Assembly: GCF_013260645.1 (NCBI RefSeq) | Contig: NZ_CP053921.1 | Span: forward strand, 930,001 to 994,000 | From: Erythrobacter mangrovi | GTDB taxonomy: Bacteria; Pseudomonadota; Alphaproteobacteria; Sphingomonadales; Sphingomonadaceae | DNA length: 64,000 nucleotides | Reading direction: 5' to 3' | In this document: in pieces, positions 29,862 through 39,540 of the stretch | Numbering within the stretch: the first letter of the stretch is position 1 | Layout of the letters: each line of letters opens with the position of its first letter | The notes under the pieces: model-generated | The model's input: the letters and a program-made list of their open reading frames with translations, nothing else | Databases searched by the model: none | What the model was told of the DNA's origin: nothing | Position numbers and translations under genes: made by a program

Positions 29862-32383
29862 CAGGTGACGATATTCACCAATCTGTCCGGCACCACAATG
29901 ACCTTGCGCACCGGAGCCCCGGCAATCGACCGCTGCACCTTCTCGGAAGCCAGAGCCAGCGCTTCGAGGTCCTCCTTCGAAGCGCCCTTGGGGGCACTCA
30001 GCGTATCGCGCAGCTTGCCCATGTGCTGGACGGCGATGGTCACCTCGTCCTCGACCAGCAGCGCGGGATCCACTTCGGGCCAGCCTGCGTCCGCGACTAT
30101 GCCTTGCTGCGTCATCGCCGACCAGGCTTCCTCAGCCAGATGCGGCATCATCGGTGCCACCAGCTGCACCAGCGTGCGGATCGCCGCAGAGCGGCTCGCC
30201 GACGGCTGTGCCTTCTCGACCGCGCCGGTCAGTTCGTAGATCCGCGCCACTGCCTTGTTGAAGCCTAGTCCTTCAATATCCTGGGCGACGGCGGCGACGG
30301 TCTGGTGGGTCTTGCGATCGAGCGCCTTGTCGTCTCCGCTCGCCTCAGCCTCATACTGGCCGAACAGGCGCCACAAGCGGTGAACGAAACGCGAGCAGCC
30401 TTCGATGCCCGCTTCGGACCACGGCAGGTCGCGTTCGGGCGGGCTGTCGGACAGCATGAACCAGCGCACCGCGTCGGCGCCGAAGCGATCGATGATCGTG
30501 TCGGGATCGACCACGTTCTTCTTCGACTTCGACATCTTGATGACACGGCCGATGGTCACCGCTTCACCGCCGTCCCTCAGCGTCGCCCCCTCACCAGTGC
30601 GGATCACTTCGTCGGGGCTGTAGAAGACTTCACGTTCCCCTTCGCGGCGCGAATAGGTTTCGTGGGTGACCATGCCCTGCGTGAACAGCGAGGCGAACGG
30701 TTCCTTCACGTCGACCAGGCCGATGCGGTTGAGCGCACGGGTCCAGAAGCGCGCATAGAGCAGGTGCAGGATGGCATGCTCGATGCCGCCGATATACTGG
30801 TCGACTGGCAGCCATTTGGCCACTTCCTCACGGTCGAACGGCTTGTCCGCGGGCTGGCTGGCAAAGCGCAGGAAATACCACGAGCTGTTGGTGAAGGTGT
30901 CGAGCGTATCGGTCTCGCGCTCGGCCTTGCCGCCGCACTTGGGGCAATCGACATGCTTCCAGGTGGGGTGGCGCAGCAGCGGGTTGCCCGGAGTCTGGAA
31001 ATCGACATCTTCGGGCAGGGTGACGGGAAGCTGGTCCTTGGGCACCGGCACCACGCCGCAACTTCCGCAGTGGATGAAGGGGATCGGCGTGCCCCAATAG
31101 CGCTGGCGGCTGACGCCCCAGTCGCGCAGGCGCCATACTGTCTTACCTTGCCCGCGGCCCTCTGCCTCGATGCGCCGGATGATCTCGCGCTTGGCGTCCT
31201 CCACGCTCATGCCGGTGATGAAATCCGAATTGACGATCACCCCATCGCCCGCTTCGGCCTCGCCGGCAAAGGGCTTGGCAGCCTCTTCGACGCTCGCCGC
31301 GACCACGCGCGGGATGGGCAAGCCGTATTTGGTGGCGAACTCGAAGTCGCGCTGGTCGTGGCCCGGCACTGCCATGATCGCGCCCGTGCCGTAGTCCATC
31401 AGCACGAAATTCGCGATGTAGACGGGCAGGTATTCGCCGGTGAACGGGTGCTTCGCGCCGATGCCGGTGTCGAAGCCCAGCTTTTCCGCCATCTCGAGCT
31501 CGGCCGCCGTCGTCCCACCCTTCTTGCACAGCTCGATGAACTTGGCCGCGTCGCAGTTCTGCGCGGCGACACCCTGCGCGATCGGATGGTCGGCGGCGAC
31601 CGCGACGAAACTCGCGCCGAAGATCGTGTCGGGGCGGGTCGTGTAGACCGGCAGTTGTTCCCCGTTCGAAAGGTCGAAGCTGAACTCGAGCCCGCGCGAC
31701 TTGCCGATCCAGTTTTCCTGCATCAGGCGGACCTTGTCCGGCCAGTCATCGAGCTTGCCGAGTCCGTCGAGCAGGTCTTCGGCGAAGTCCGTGATACGCA
31801 TGAACCACTGGTTCAGTTTGCGCCGCTCGACCTCTGCACCCGAACGCCAGCCCTTGCCGTCGATCACCTGTTCATTGGCGAGCACGGTCATGTCGACCGG
31901 GTCCCAATTGACCTCGCTCTCCCTGCGATAGACGAGGCCCGCCTCATACATGTCGAGGAACAGCGCCTGTTCGTGGCCGTAATACTCCGGCTCGCAAGTG
32001 GCGAGCTCGCGGCTCCAGTCGAGCGCGAAGCCGAGGCGCTTCAGCTGCGCCTTCATGTGTTCGATATTGGCGCGGGTCCAGCCGCCCGGATGGACGCCCT
32101 TCTCCATCGCGGCGTTCTCCGCCGGCATGCCGAAGGCGTCCCAGCCCATCGGGTGGAGCACTTCGTGCCCCGTCGCCCGCTTGTAGCGCGCCAGCACGTC
32201 GCCCATCGTGTAGTTGCGAACGTGGCCGATATGGATGCGCCCCGAGGGATAGGGGAACATCTCGAGCACGTAGCTCTTGGGCTTGTTCGAATTGCTGTCG
32301 GCGCGAAAGGTCTGCGCCTTCTCCCACGCATTCTGCCAATGCGCGTCGGCAATCGCCGGATCGAAACGGGTGTCGCTGCTCAT
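29861..32383 (-). CDS. leuS: Leucyl-tRNA synthetase
   Basis: An 840-residue class I aminoacyl-tRNA synthetase that charges tRNA-Leu. The HIGH motif is HIGH at residues 51-54 in [13 protein letters not shown], and KMSKS is at 616-620. The large CP1 editing domain between them has intact [13 protein letters not shown] threonine-rich editing residues, and zinc-knuckle-like CGSCGVVP and CPKCGGK pairs occur near the middle. The length is normal. It begins the leuS-lptE-holA operon, probably read from a promoter upstream of the DUF3576 gene or in the 60-bp gap after it. Confidence 0.98.
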   Translation of the reverse strand: MSSDTRFDPAIADAHWQNAWEKAQTFRADSNSNKPKSYVLEMFPYPSGRIHIGHVRNYTMGDVLARYKRATGHEVLHPMGWDAFGMPAENAAMEKGVHPGGWTRANIEHMKAQLKRLGFALDWSRELATCEPEYYGHEQALFLDMYEAGLVYRRESEVNWDPVDMTVLANEQVIDGKGWRSGAEVERRKLNQWFMRITDFAEDLLDGLGKLDDWPDKVRLMQENWIGKSRGLEFSFDLSNGEQLPVYTTRPDTIFGASFVAVAADHPIAQGVAAQNCDAAKFIELCKKGGTTAAELEMAEKLGFDTGIGAKHPFTGEYLPVYIANFVLMDYGTGAIMAVPGHDQRDFEFATKYGLPIPRVVAASVEEAAKPFAGEAEAGDGVIVNSDFITGMSVEDAKREIIRRIEAEGRGQGKTVWRLRDWGVSRQRYWGTPIPFIHCGSCGVVPVPKDQLPVTLPEDVDFQTPGNPLLRHPTWKHVDCPKCGGKAERETDTLDTFTNSSWYFLRFASQPADKPFDREEVAKWLPVDQYIGGIEHAILHLLYARFWTRALNRIGLVDVKEPFASLFTQGMVTHETYSRREGEREVFYSPDEVIRTGEGATLRDGGEAVTIGRVIKMSKSKKNVVDPDTIIDRFGADAVRWFMLSDSPPERDLPWSEAGIEGCSRFVHRLWRLFGQYEAEASGDDKALDRKTHQTVAAVAQDIEGLGFNKAVARIYELTGAVEKAQPSASRSAAIRTLVQLVAPMMPHLAEEAWSAMTQQGIVADAGWPEVDPALLVEDEVTIAVQHMGKLRDTLSAPKGASKEDLEALALASEKVQRSIAGAPVRKVIVVPDRLVNIVT

Positions 32384-32443
32384 GCGAGCGGCCTTACGGA
32401 TTTTACGTGGTTTGGGAAGGACCCGCGTGCGGCAAAACCGCTA

Positions 32444-32890
32444 TCAGTTGAGCGTGTGACGGCGCAATTCGCGCGCCTTGGTGAGGATGATGTCCTCGAG
32501 CTTCTGCACGGTCGCGGCCTGCACCGGGGCATCGACCCAGCCGCCGCCCTGGCTGACCTGCCGGCTGGCAGCCACGCGAAGCGCATCCGCGCGCAGGTCC
32601 GAATCGAGAATCGTCACGGTCACCTTGACGCGTTCGCCCGGATTGCTGGGGTTGGCATACCAGTCGGTGACGATCACCCCGCCGTTGCTGTCGGCCTGGA
32701 GCAGCGGAGCAAAGCTGACGGTTTCCAGCGCTGCGCGCCACAAATAGGAGTTCACACCGATGGTGGTGATCTGTGCCGCGGCGAGGTCGGCCTTCGGCCG
32801 CTCGCGTCCGCCGCAAGCCGCAAGGCTGGCCGTGGCGGCAATGGCCAAGGCTAGGATGGCAGGGCGGCGTAGCTGGGCAAGAGCGATCAT
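32444..32890 (-). CDS. DUF3576 family lipoprotein
   Basis: A 148-residue putative lipoprotein with a signal peptide ending SLAAC (lipidated C26) and a mature domain containing ITTIGVNSYLWRAALETVSFAPL and VIVTDWYANPSNPGERVKVTV, the signature of the alphaproteobacterial DUF3576 family. Members usually lie directly upstream of leuS-lptE, as here, which hints at a role in the envelope. ATG 32890 is chosen because AAGGAC precedes it at normal spacing; an in-frame start six codons upstream is less favoured. The molecular function is unknown. Confidence 0.85.
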   Translation of the reverse strand: MIALAQLRRPAILALAIAATASLAACGGRERPKADLAAAQITTIGVNSYLWRAALETVSFAPLLQADSNGGVIVTDWYANPSNPGERVKVTVTILDSDLRADALRVAASRQVSQGGGWVDAPVQAATVQKLEDIILTKARELRRHTLN

Positions 32891-33234
32891 GTCGGTCCTT
32901 GGTATCAATCCGGTTTCACGGCTCTATAGAGCCTGCACGCAGGGGGGCAAGCCATGCCGACCGACCCTGCCTGACAACCTTCTCATGCACGTGAGCGCGG
33001 TGAATGCCCGCTGAACCCGGACCAGCGACACGCGCCGCCGCACCTGCCCGTGTTGACACAGGGCAACAGTTGCATGGATTCGTCATCTGCGGCTGTGGAA
33101 AAGCTGGTATCTGCACAAGTCGGACCTTAGCTTCGTTAAGAGTCCGATAATCTCGGTTCGAGTCGGGTCAGCTGCGGTTAAGCGGCGATCGAATAGAGGC
33201 TTCGACCGAAATTTGGAAAGGTAACGCAGTCGTC
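32891..33234. other. Intergenic region with possible promoter and hairpin
   Basis: This 344-bp gap separates the divergent DUF3576 and secreted-protein genes. It holds a TTGACA at 33053-33058 without a good -10 at normal spacing, and an imperfect hairpin at 33120-33147. No open reading frame with plausible composition or tRNA was found. Confidence 0.5.
33120..33147. repeat. Imperfect hairpin in the leader of the secreted-protein gene
   Basis: TCGGAC-CTTA at 33120-33129 can pair with TAAG-(A bulge)-GTCCGA ending at 33147, leaving a 7-nt loop. It sits about 87 bp before the ATG at 33235 and lacks a T-run, so it is either a leader structure or an operator. Confidence 0.35.
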
Positions 33235-33996
33235 ATGGCAAGCCGCCGCAACAATACGAGCACCAAGCGGGCGATCCCCGCGGCGCTCGCGGCTGCGGGC
33301 TTGGCGTTGTCCATCCCCGGTGCCGGCCTTGCGGTCGTTTCCGGCGGCAATGGCGCATCGGCCGATGCTTCGCTCGGCTCGCTACCATTCACCCCGGCCG
33401 GCGCGGATCCGCACCTGGCACGGCGCGTGGCGGCGATCATCGGCGAAGACGGGCTGCGGTTCACGCCGGCGACCAAGCTTCCGCGCGATGGCGAACGCAC
33501 GGTGACCGTTGCGGTACGGGTCGATGGGGCCACCGCCCGCGCAATCTCGGTTCGCGATGCGATCGATAGTGCCTCGGCGGAGAAGGGTCGCGATGCGGCG
33601 CTGGCCATCGCACCGACGAGCTACAACCTCGGCATCGCGCGCGGTTATCAGAGCTTCGCGCAGGCGACCAAGCCTGTCGAACTGCCTGGTACACTGCGCG
33701 ACGTCGCCATGCCCGACCTGTCGCAGTTCCGGCCCGAGAAGGAACGGTCCGGCAAGCCGAGCCGGTTCCAGTCGCAGATTGCTCTGACGAACGAGCAGAG
33801 CGCTGGACGTGCCCCGCGCACGCTTGAAGGCGCGGGCCAGCAGAGCGTCGACCTGCGCACTTCCTATCGCGTGGGTCGCAATCTCGACGTGACGGCCGGG
33901 GTACGCGTGTCGCAAGATCGCAATCGCCTGGCGCCGTTGACCGACGGGGTCGAGGATGATCAGGCGGTCTATGTCGGGACGCAGATCCGCTTCTGA
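33235..33996 (+). CDS. Secreted hypothetical protein
   Basis: A 253-residue protein with a Tat/Sec-like N-terminus (RRNNTSTKRAIPAALAAAGLAL, cleavage near GLAVVSGG) and no family I recognise. The first half reads as alternating strands (PHLARRVAAIIGEDGLRFTP, ERTVTVAVRVDGATARAISV). The C-terminal 50 residues (VDLRTSYRVGRNLDVTAGVRVSQDRNR ... AVYVGTQIRF) look like outer-membrane beta-strands ending in an aromatic residue. An outer-membrane or periplasmic location is likely. It is followed 132 bp later by phaB, probably as a separate unit. Confidence 0.65.
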   Translation: MASRRNNTSTKRAIPAALAAAGLALSIPGAGLAVVSGGNGASADASLGSLPFTPAGADPHLARRVAAIIGEDGLRFTPATKLPRDGERTVTVAVRVDGATARAISVRDAIDSASAEKGRDAALAIAPTSYNLGIARGYQSFAQATKPVELPGTLRDVAMPDLSQFRPEKERSGKPSRFQSQIALTNEQSAGRAPRTLEGAGQQSVDLRTSYRVGRNLDVTAGVRVSQDRNRLAPLTDGVEDDQAVYVGTQIRF

Positions 33997-34128
33997 CCCG
34001 TCCCGCCACTGCGGCACAATTCCAAGAATACGATTGAACATTTCGCCCGCATGGCGATTGCCTTTGCGCGGTAACATCTGCGCGCCTAAGACCGGAAGAA
34101 ACGCTACGGAAAGCTTGGGAGTGAAGAC

Positions 34129-34854
34129 ATGGCACGTGTTGCGATCGTAACTGGCGGTTCGCGCGGAATTGGCCGCGCCATATGCGAAAGGCTGCGCGAC
34201 GAACGCGGCTGTACTGTGATCGCCAACTACGCCGGCAATGACGACGCGGCGCGCGCCTTTACCGCCGAAACCGGTATTCCCACGATCAAGTTCGATGTCG
34301 GCGATTTCGACGCCGTGCAAGAAGGCTGCGCCAAGGTCGCCGAAGAGCACGGACCGATCGATATCGTCGTCAACAATGCGGGCATCACCCGTGACGGCAC
34401 GCTGCTGCGGATGAGCTATGAGGATTGGGATGCGGTGATACGCACCAACCTTGGCGGTTGCTTCAACATGGCCAAGGCGACCTTCCCCGGCATGAAGGAC
34501 CGTGGCTGGGGCAGGATCGTCAACATCGGCTCGATCAACGGGCAGGCGGGTCAGTACGGCCAGGTCAACTATGCCGCCGCCAAGAGCGGCATCCACGGCT
34601 TCACCAAGGCATTGGCGCAGGAAGGCGCGCGCTTCGGCATTACCGTGAACGCCATCGCCCCCGGCTACATCGACACCGATATGGTGGCCGCCGTGCCCGA
34701 GCCGGTGCTGGAGAAGATCGTCGCCAAGATCCCGGTCGGTCGCCTCGGCCGTGCCAGCGAAATCGCGCGCGGGGTCAGCTTCCTGGTATCGGAGCATGCC
34801 GAGTTCATCACTGGCTCGACGATGAGCATCAACGGCGGCCAGCACATGTATTGA
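34129..34854 (+). CDS. phaB: Acetoacetyl-CoA reductase
   Basis: A 241-residue SDR of the PhbB family that reduces acetoacetyl-CoA to (R)-3-hydroxybutyryl-CoA with NADPH, the precursor of PHB. The cofactor motif TGGSRGIG spans residues 8-15, NNAGITRD 82-89, and the catalytic residues are S135, Y148 and K152. The family signature GSINGQAGQYGQVNYAAAKSG and the C-terminal GSTMSINGGQHMY are near-diagnostic. It stands alone here, unlike the common phaA-phaB or phaC-phaB clusters. A weak GC-rich hairpin lies in the 40 bp before the convergent regulator gene. Confidence 0.95.
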   Translation: MARVAIVTGGSRGIGRAICERLRDERGCTVIANYAGNDDAARAFTAETGIPTIKFDVGDFDAVQEGCAKVAEEHGPIDIVVNNAGITRDGTLLRMSYEDWDAVIRTNLGGCFNMAKATFPGMKDRGWGRIVNIGSINGQAGQYGQVNYAAAKSGIHGFTKALAQEGARFGITVNAIAPGYIDTDMVAAVPEPVLEKIVAKIPVGRLGRASEIARGVSFLVSEHAEFITGSTMSINGGQHMY

Positions 34855-34894
34855 GGTGCGGCGGGCGCACGGCTGGACCGGGCGCCCCCTCAAG

Positions 34895-35626
34895 TCAGTC
34901 GACCATAATTCCGACGACCTTCCAGACACCCTCTTCCAGCTGGAGGGTGACCGTCTCGACGACTTTGGTATTTGCATATTGGGTCGCGAAGGCGACCTCC
35001 TGATAGCCGTGCGGAGGAGCGTTGAGATAGCGCACCGTGAGCAGGTCGCGCGAAATGAGGGCGCCCTGCGGCCCGCGCACCTGAGTTGCGGCGTTGCTCC
35101 AGCCGATGAGTGTATTGCTCTGCTTGAATGTCCTTCCGGTGGCATCGAAGCTGGCTTCCCAATCGCCTGCGTCGGTCAACGTAAGCCATTCGCGTGCAGC
35201 GGCAACGACGGCCGCATCGCTCGACGGCGCCTCCACCGGAGCTGCCTCCCGGGCGGGTTCGACAAAGTAGGAGGTGAGAATCAGGCCGGCGGCAAATATG
35301 GTCATCATGACAAGGACTCCTGCAATGATGCGGCGGGCGGGTTTGCCTGCCGCGACCCGATCCTTGTCTGCAAAGCCCGCCTCCCCGGCTTCCCCCAAAT
35401 CCTTGTCTGCAAGTTTTTGGGGGTCGGCCCCCTCGCTCTCGAGAAGCAGGCGCGCGGCTTCCCGGCTGCTGGTGACACCCAGCTTGCGCCGGGCCAGCCG
35501 AAGGCGCTCGTTGATCGTGTGAACCGAGAGCGAAAGCTCGCTGGCCATAGATTTTGCATCGTGACCGCGAACAATGAGTCGGAGGGTCTCCTTCTCCTTG
35601 TCCGTGAGTTCGTCGAGAGCGTCCAT
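34895..35626 (-). CDS. LuxR-type HTH regulator with membrane anchor and DUF4019 domain
   Basis: A 243-residue protein with an N-terminal LuxR/GerE HTH (LTDKEKETLRLIVRGHDAKSMA then LSLSVHTINERLRLARRKLGV, about residues 7-51), a charged linker, one transmembrane helix near 100-121 (IIAGVLVMMTIFAAGLILTSY) and a C-terminal DUF4019 domain (about 135-243) that should lie in the periplasm. The design suggests a one-component regulator sensing an envelope signal. The start is uncertain: ATG 35626 gives the usual MDALDELTDKE beginning, but in-frame ATGs at 35641 and 35653 are possible. It is divergent from an RHH-domain gene, which may be a target. Confidence 0.85.
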   Translation of the reverse strand: MDALDELTDKEKETLRLIVRGHDAKSMASELSLSVHTINERLRLARRKLGVTSSREAARLLLESEGADPQKLADKDLGEAGEAGFADKDRVAAGKPARRIIAGVLVMMTIFAAGLILTSYFVEPAREAAPVEAPSSDAAVVAAAREWLTLTDAGDWEASFDATGRTFKQSNTLIGWSNAATQVRGPQGALISRDLLTVRYLNAPPHGYQEVAFATQYANTKVVETVTLQLEEGVWKVVGIMVD

Positions 35627-35742
35627 CCGCGATATCGCCGCCATACTTGCCATCAGGACCCGGAATCTATCGGCAGGTCCGAACACCAGCCACCCCAAAA
35701 AAATCGTAGGTCCGCACCGGTCGCTTATGTAGGGGAGCCGGG

Positions 35743-36024
35743 ATGATTCCCCCCTACCACCCCCCACGGAAGTACTCGGTCCGCATCGCGGGCCACCGAA
35801 CCTCGATCAGCCTCGAACCGATGTTTTGGGACATGCTTACCGACGCAGCGGCGTCACGCAACGTGTCGATCAACACGCTGGTGGCAGACATCGACGCCGA
35901 ACGGATCAAGGCGGAAAACCCGCCCGGGCTGGCGGGCGCTATCCGAATCTGGCTTGTCTGGAATGACAAAGGCCGGCGAACCGCTTCGTTCACCCTGCCC
36001 AGCTACACTCGGCCAGCTCAGTAA
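35743..36024 (+). CDS. Ribbon-helix-helix domain protein (RHH_4-like)
   Basis: A 93-residue protein whose core RKYSVRIAGHRTSISLEPMFWDMLTDAAASRNVSINTLVADID (about residues 9-51) matches the RHH_4 family of small alphaproteobacterial DNA-binding-like proteins. The strand SVRIAGHRTSISLE precedes two helices, as expected for a dimeric MetJ/Arc fold. No toxin-like partner gene is next to it. It is divergent from the LuxR-DUF4019 gene and overlaps the end of the next, convergent gene by 7 bp. Function is unknown. Confidence 0.82.
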   Translation: MIPPYHPPRKYSVRIAGHRTSISLEPMFWDMLTDAAASRNVSINTLVADIDAERIKAENPPGLAGAIRIWLVWNDKGRRTASFTLPSYTRPAQ

Positions 36025-36239
36025 TTCGAAGGCGGATCGCTGGCCGGGAAGCTTTCGTCGATCTCCTCGTCGGTCTTGGTCCAAGGACCGCCGGGCGCGT
36101 CTCGCATGGCTTGTGGACCTGCATCGCGAACCTGGGCCAAGCCTTGGTTCTCGGCAAAAGCGGGCCTTGCCCGGTCCTTGCGAAGGTACCTGTAGCAGGC
36201 AAGGCCAAGCACACCGAGCGCTGCAAGTTTGCGTAGCAT
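36018..36239 (-). CDS. Small single-helix membrane protein with acidic tail motif
   Basis: A 73-residue protein with an N-terminal hydrophobic stretch (LAALGVLGLACYRYLRK) followed by a charged region and the C-terminal motif TKTDEEIDESFPASDPPSNY. The ESFPASDPPS-type tail is widespread in short proteobacterial proteins of unknown role. ATG 36239 is chosen because it starts directly at the anchor. A membrane-tethered stress-type protein is one guess. Confidence 0.65.
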   Translation of the reverse strand: MLRKLAALGVLGLACYRYLRKDRARPAFAENQGLAQVRDAGPQAMRDAPGGPWTKTDEEIDESFPASDPPSNY

Positions 36240-36350
36240 CGAACAGAATCCTTCCTCTGCGACCCAACGCACGAAACGCGCAAAAGGTCCGCGTCAACCT
36301 GACGAAAAGCGCCGATGCGAAAACAAACTCCGGCCAAGTGCATCTCGGCG

Positions 36351-37151
36351 TCACGCGCTGGCGATGATCCGCCAGGCCATCATCTCGAGTCCAGTCCCCT
36401 TCTCCAGCCGATCAAGCTCTGCACCGGCTTCCGCAACCGCGCGGGCAACCGCTTCCGGTTCATGCTGTGCGAGTTCCAGGGCGAGCGGACTTCCTTCGGT
36501 CATGCCCCGCAGCAGTGACAAGGCCGATCCTTCCGGGCTGACGGCATGGACCGGCTCAACCACGACATCGGTGAAACCCGCGAGCGAGACGTCGAGCATG
36601 ACCTGCTCCGGGTCGGCATAGCCGAAAGGGGTGCGCGCAATGAAACCCGGAGATGGGTCATCGAGATGTGCGGTAAGGACCCGATGGATCGCCTCGCTTC
36701 CCGGGTTGGCGGATAATGGCGCCCAGACATTGAACAGCATCGCACCGCCTGGGCGCAGCACACGGCGCATCTCGCTATAGGCGGCCACCCGGTCGGGAAA
36801 GAACATCGCTCCGAATTGGTGGAGCACGAGATCCAAGCTCGCGTCGGCGAAAGGCAGGGCCTGGGCATCGGCCTCCCGCCAGGTAACGTTGCCGAACCGA
36901 TGCCGTTCCTGGGCGAGGTCGACCATCGCCTTATTGAGGTCGGTCGCGGTAATCACCGCGTCCGGAAAAGTCGGGGCGAAGCGCGCAGTCAGTGCGCCGG
37001 TACCAGCCGCAATTTCGAGAACATCGGAGAATTCGAGATCCCGCGCAAAGACGACCAGGTCATCGGCGAAGGGCGTGAACAGCACTGGCACGAGGAAGTC
37101 CTCGTAATTCTCGGGAATCGAACCCGCGAAGGTTGCATCGCTGCCGGACAT
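36351..37151 (-). CDS. Class I SAM-dependent methyltransferase
   Basis: A 266-residue methyltransferase with the classical SAM-binding motif I VLEIAAGTGALTARF near residues 49-63, motif II ITATDLNKAMVDLA, and ALPFADASLDLVLHQFGAMFFPD as the post-II strand. The shape resembles UbiE-like or small-molecule methyltransferases; the substrate is unknown. ATG 37151 is supported by GGGAGGCTGCCC in front. It starts 33 bp downstream of the murA stop on the same strand and may be transcribed with it. No transmembrane segment is visible. Confidence 0.88.
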   Translation of the reverse strand: MSGSDATFAGSIPENYEDFLVPVLFTPFADDLVVFARDLEFSDVLEIAAGTGALTARFAPTFPDAVITATDLNKAMVDLAQERHRFGNVTWREADAQALPFADASLDLVLHQFGAMFFPDRVAAYSEMRRVLRPGGAMLFNVWAPLSANPGSEAIHRVLTAHLDDPSPGFIARTPFGYADPEQVMLDVSLAGFTDVVVEPVHAVSPEGSALSLLRGMTEGSPLALELAQHEPEAVARAVAEAGAELDRLEKGTGLEMMAWRIIASA

Positions 37152-37184
37152 GGGCAGCCTCCCTTCCACCGAAGGTTTTGCGCC

Positions 37185-38468
37185 CTAGTCGTCTCCTACG
37201 CGCTCGATATCCGCACCGACAAGCTGGAGCTTCTCTTCCAGCCGTTCATATCCCCGGTCGAGGTGGTAGATACGGCGCACGGTAGTCTCGCCCTCGGCGG
37301 CCAATGCCGCGATGATCAGGCTCATCGATGCACGCAGGTCCGTGGCCATGACCTCGGCCCCGGTCAGATTGACCGGCCCGCGAACCACGGCGGTACGTCC
37401 GCTCGTTTCGATATCCGCGCCCATGCGCCGCAGCTCGGGCACGTGCATATAGCGATTCTCGAAGATCGTTTCGGTCAGCATGCTCGCGCCTTCCGCCTTG
37501 CACAGCAGGCTCATCAACTGCGCCTGCATGTCGGTGGCGAGGCCAGGATAGGGCGCCGTGGTGAGATTATGCGCCTTGAGCGGACCGCTCGCCGCCACGC
37601 GCACGCCACCCTTCACGCCTTCGCATTCGACACCGATATTGCGCAGCGCATGGATGGTCGAGCCCATGTCATCGGCCTCAGCCCCCTCGAGCAGCACTTC
37701 GCCGCCGGTGATGGCCGCGGCGCAGGCGTAGGAACCGGCTTCGATCCGATCGGGCATGACCCGATAGGTGGCACCGTGCAGCCGCTTGACGCCATGGATG
37801 GTCAGCTCGCTGTTGCCGATCCCTTCGATCTCGGCGCCCATGGCGACCAGGAGGTTGCAGAGGTCGACGATCTCGGGCTCGCGGGCGGCGTTGATCAACC
37901 TGCTGGTCCCGTTCGCCAGCACGGCCGCCATCAATGCATTCTCGGTTGCGCCGACCGAGACCACCGGGAAATCGAATTCGCCGCCGGGCAAGCCGCCATC
38001 GGGCGCGATGGCTTTGACATAACCCTGGGCCAGTTCGATATGCGCACCAAAGGCCTCAAGCGCCTTGAGATGCAGGTCGATCGGGCGATTGCCGATCGCG
38101 CAACCGCCGGGCAGCGAAACGGTCGCCTCGCCCATCCGCGCCAGCATCGGGCCCAGCACGAGGATCGAGGCACGCATCTTGCGCACCAGGTCATAGGGCG
38201 CGACGGTGCTGGTGAGACGGGTCGCTTCGAGCGTGACCACGCGCCCGAAATCTTCCGGCCGCTGCCCCTGGATGGTGTGCGCCACGCCGAACTGCGTCAT
38301 CAGGTGCTGGAACCCATCGATATCCGCCAGGCGCGGCAGGTTGCGCAGCGTAACCGGCTCCTCGGTCAGTAGCGCGCACGGGATCAGGGTGAGCGCGGCG
38401 TTCTTTGCGCCCGAGATCGGGATCGAGCCCGACAGGCGATTGCCGCCGCGAATGAGAAGCTTGTCCAT
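37185..38468 (-). CDS. murA: UDP-N-acetylglucosamine 1-carboxyvinyltransferase
   Basis: A 427-residue EPSP-synthase-fold enzyme for the first committed step of peptidoglycan synthesis, adding enolpyruvyl from PEP to UDP-GlcNAc. The substrate-binding K22 and N23 lie in GAKNAAL, and the catalytic, fosfomycin-reactive cysteine is C123 in GGCAIGNRP, so the protein is predicted to be fosfomycin-targeted. ATG 38468 is chosen; the frame is open far upstream but that region is the antisense of galU. The length is typical. It is divergent from galU with a 123-bp gap. Confidence 0.97.
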   Translation of the reverse strand: MDKLLIRGGNRLSGSIPISGAKNAALTLIPCALLTEEPVTLRNLPRLADIDGFQHLMTQFGVAHTIQGQRPEDFGRVVTLEATRLTSTVAPYDLVRKMRASILVLGPMLARMGEATVSLPGGCAIGNRPIDLHLKALEAFGAHIELAQGYVKAIAPDGGLPGGEFDFPVVSVGATENALMAAVLANGTSRLINAAREPEIVDLCNLLVAMGAEIEGIGNSELTIHGVKRLHGATYRVMPDRIEAGSYACAAAITGGEVLLEGAEADDMGSTIHALRNIGVECEGVKGGVRVAASGPLKAHNLTTAPYPGLATDMQAQLMSLLCKAEGASMLTETIFENRYMHVPELRRMGADIETSGRTAVVRGPVNLTGAEVMATDLRASMSLIIAALAAEGETTVRRIYHLDRGYERLEEKLQLVGADIERVGDD

Positions 38469-38591
38469 GTTCACGCCTTTACCTGCACCGCCAGTGCTGG
38501 CAAGCGTCACACGCCTGTCGCACCGCGATGCAAGGGCATTTTGTCGACTCCATCCCCGGCACGCCAGGCACCAACAGTCATCTGGACCAAC

Positions 38592-39482
38592 ATGACCACG
38601 CATAAACCGATCAAGAAGGCCGTTTTCCCAGTCGCTGGCCTGGGCACCCGGTTCCTGCCTGCGACCAAGGCCATTCCGAAGGAGCTGCTGCCCATCGTCG
38701 ACCGCCCGCTCATCCAGTTTGCGGTGGACGAAGCGCGCGAGGCGGGAATCGAGCAGATCATTTTCGTCACCGGGCGCGGCAAGACCGCCATCGTCGAGCA
38801 CTTCGACGTGGCCTTCGAACTCGAAGCGACGATGAGCGAGCGCGGCAAGGACATGAGCGTGCTCGACGATACCCGCGCGACGCCGGGGGACATCATCACG
38901 GTGCGCCAGCAGATACCGATGGGTCTCGGTCACGCCATCTGGTGCGCCCGCGCCATCGTCGGCGACGATCCCTTCGCCATCCTGCTGCCCGACGAGCTGA
39001 TGATCGAGGCCAGGGGTGGAGGGACCGGCTGCATGAAGCAGATGGTCGAGGCCTATAATGAGGTGGGCGGCAACCTCATCTCCGTGCTGGAGGTACCGCA
39101 GGAGGAAGTATCGAGCTACGGCGTGATCGCACCCGGTGCGAGCATTTCGGACACGCTCACCGAGGTTACCGGCCTGGTCGAGAAGCCGCCGGCCGGACAA
39201 GCGCCCTCGAACAAGATCATATCGGGACGCTACATCCTCCAGCCCGAGGTCATGCGCGTGCTCGATGCCCAGGAGAAGGGTGCGGGCGGCGAGATCCAGC
39301 TGACCGACGCGATGGCGAAGATGATCGGCAACCAGCCATTCCACGCAGTCACCTTCTCCGGCCGCCGCTTCGATTGCGGCAGCAAGACTGGCTTCGTCGA
39401 AGCAACACTGGCCCTAGCCTTGGAGCGCGAGGACATGGGCGACGAAGTCCGCGCCATCATGCGTCGGCTGCTGGCCGAATAA
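38592..39482 (+). CDS. galU: UTP-glucose-1-phosphate uridylyltransferase
   Basis: A 296-residue nucleotidyltransferase that makes UDP-glucose for surface polysaccharides and glycolipids. The N-terminal [20 protein letters not shown] motif (about residues 16-35) and the [12 protein letters not shown] segment are diagnostic for GalU, and the VEKP and YILQPEVM motifs occur later. ATG 38592 is chosen because it precedes [12 protein letters not shown] at the normal distance. It is followed by a bidirectional terminator. With the nearby exosortase-A locus decayed, UDP-glucose would feed other envelope polymers. Confidence 0.96.
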   Translation: MTTHKPIKKAVFPVAGLGTRFLPATKAIPKELLPIVDRPLIQFAVDEAREAGIEQIIFVTGRGKTAIVEHFDVAFELEATMSERGKDMSVLDDTRATPGDIITVRQQIPMGLGHAIWCARAIVGDDPFAILLPDELMIEARGGGTGCMKQMVEAYNEVGGNLISVLEVPQEEVSSYGVIAPGASISDTLTEVTGLVEKPPAGQAPSNKIISGRYILQPEVMRVLDAQEKGAGGEIQLTDAMAKMIGNQPFHAVTFSGRRFDCGSKTGFVEATLALALEREDMGDEVRAIMRRLLAE

Positions 39483-39491
39483 CCGACGAAA

Positions 39492-39515
39492 AAGGGGACG
39501 CCGCAGCGCCCCCTT
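39492..39515. terminator. Bidirectional terminator between galU and flotillin genes
   Basis: AAGGGG-(A/G)CGC... forms a 10-bp stem with one G-T pair and a tetraloop (TGCG on the minus strand). The minus-strand copy is followed by TTTTT and lies just past the flotillin stop; on the plus strand it follows the galU stop. It suits convergent genes well. Confidence 0.85.
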
Positions 39516-39540
39516 CGTTCATTCTCTCAGCGGGTCGAGC

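Noticed and set aside
30305..32854. An 849-codon open frame on the plus strand across leuS
   Set aside because: It is entirely antisense to leuS and its composition is a GC artefact; leuS motifs are intact on the other strand.
33150..33175. GGTTCGAGTC resembling a tRNA T-loop
   Set aside because: The flanking bases cannot form a proper five-bp T-stem, and no acceptor or anticodon arm could be fitted.
38469..39344. Long N-terminal extension of the murA frame
   Set aside because: The extension is antisense to galU, and a good ATG with normal MurA start exists at 38468.
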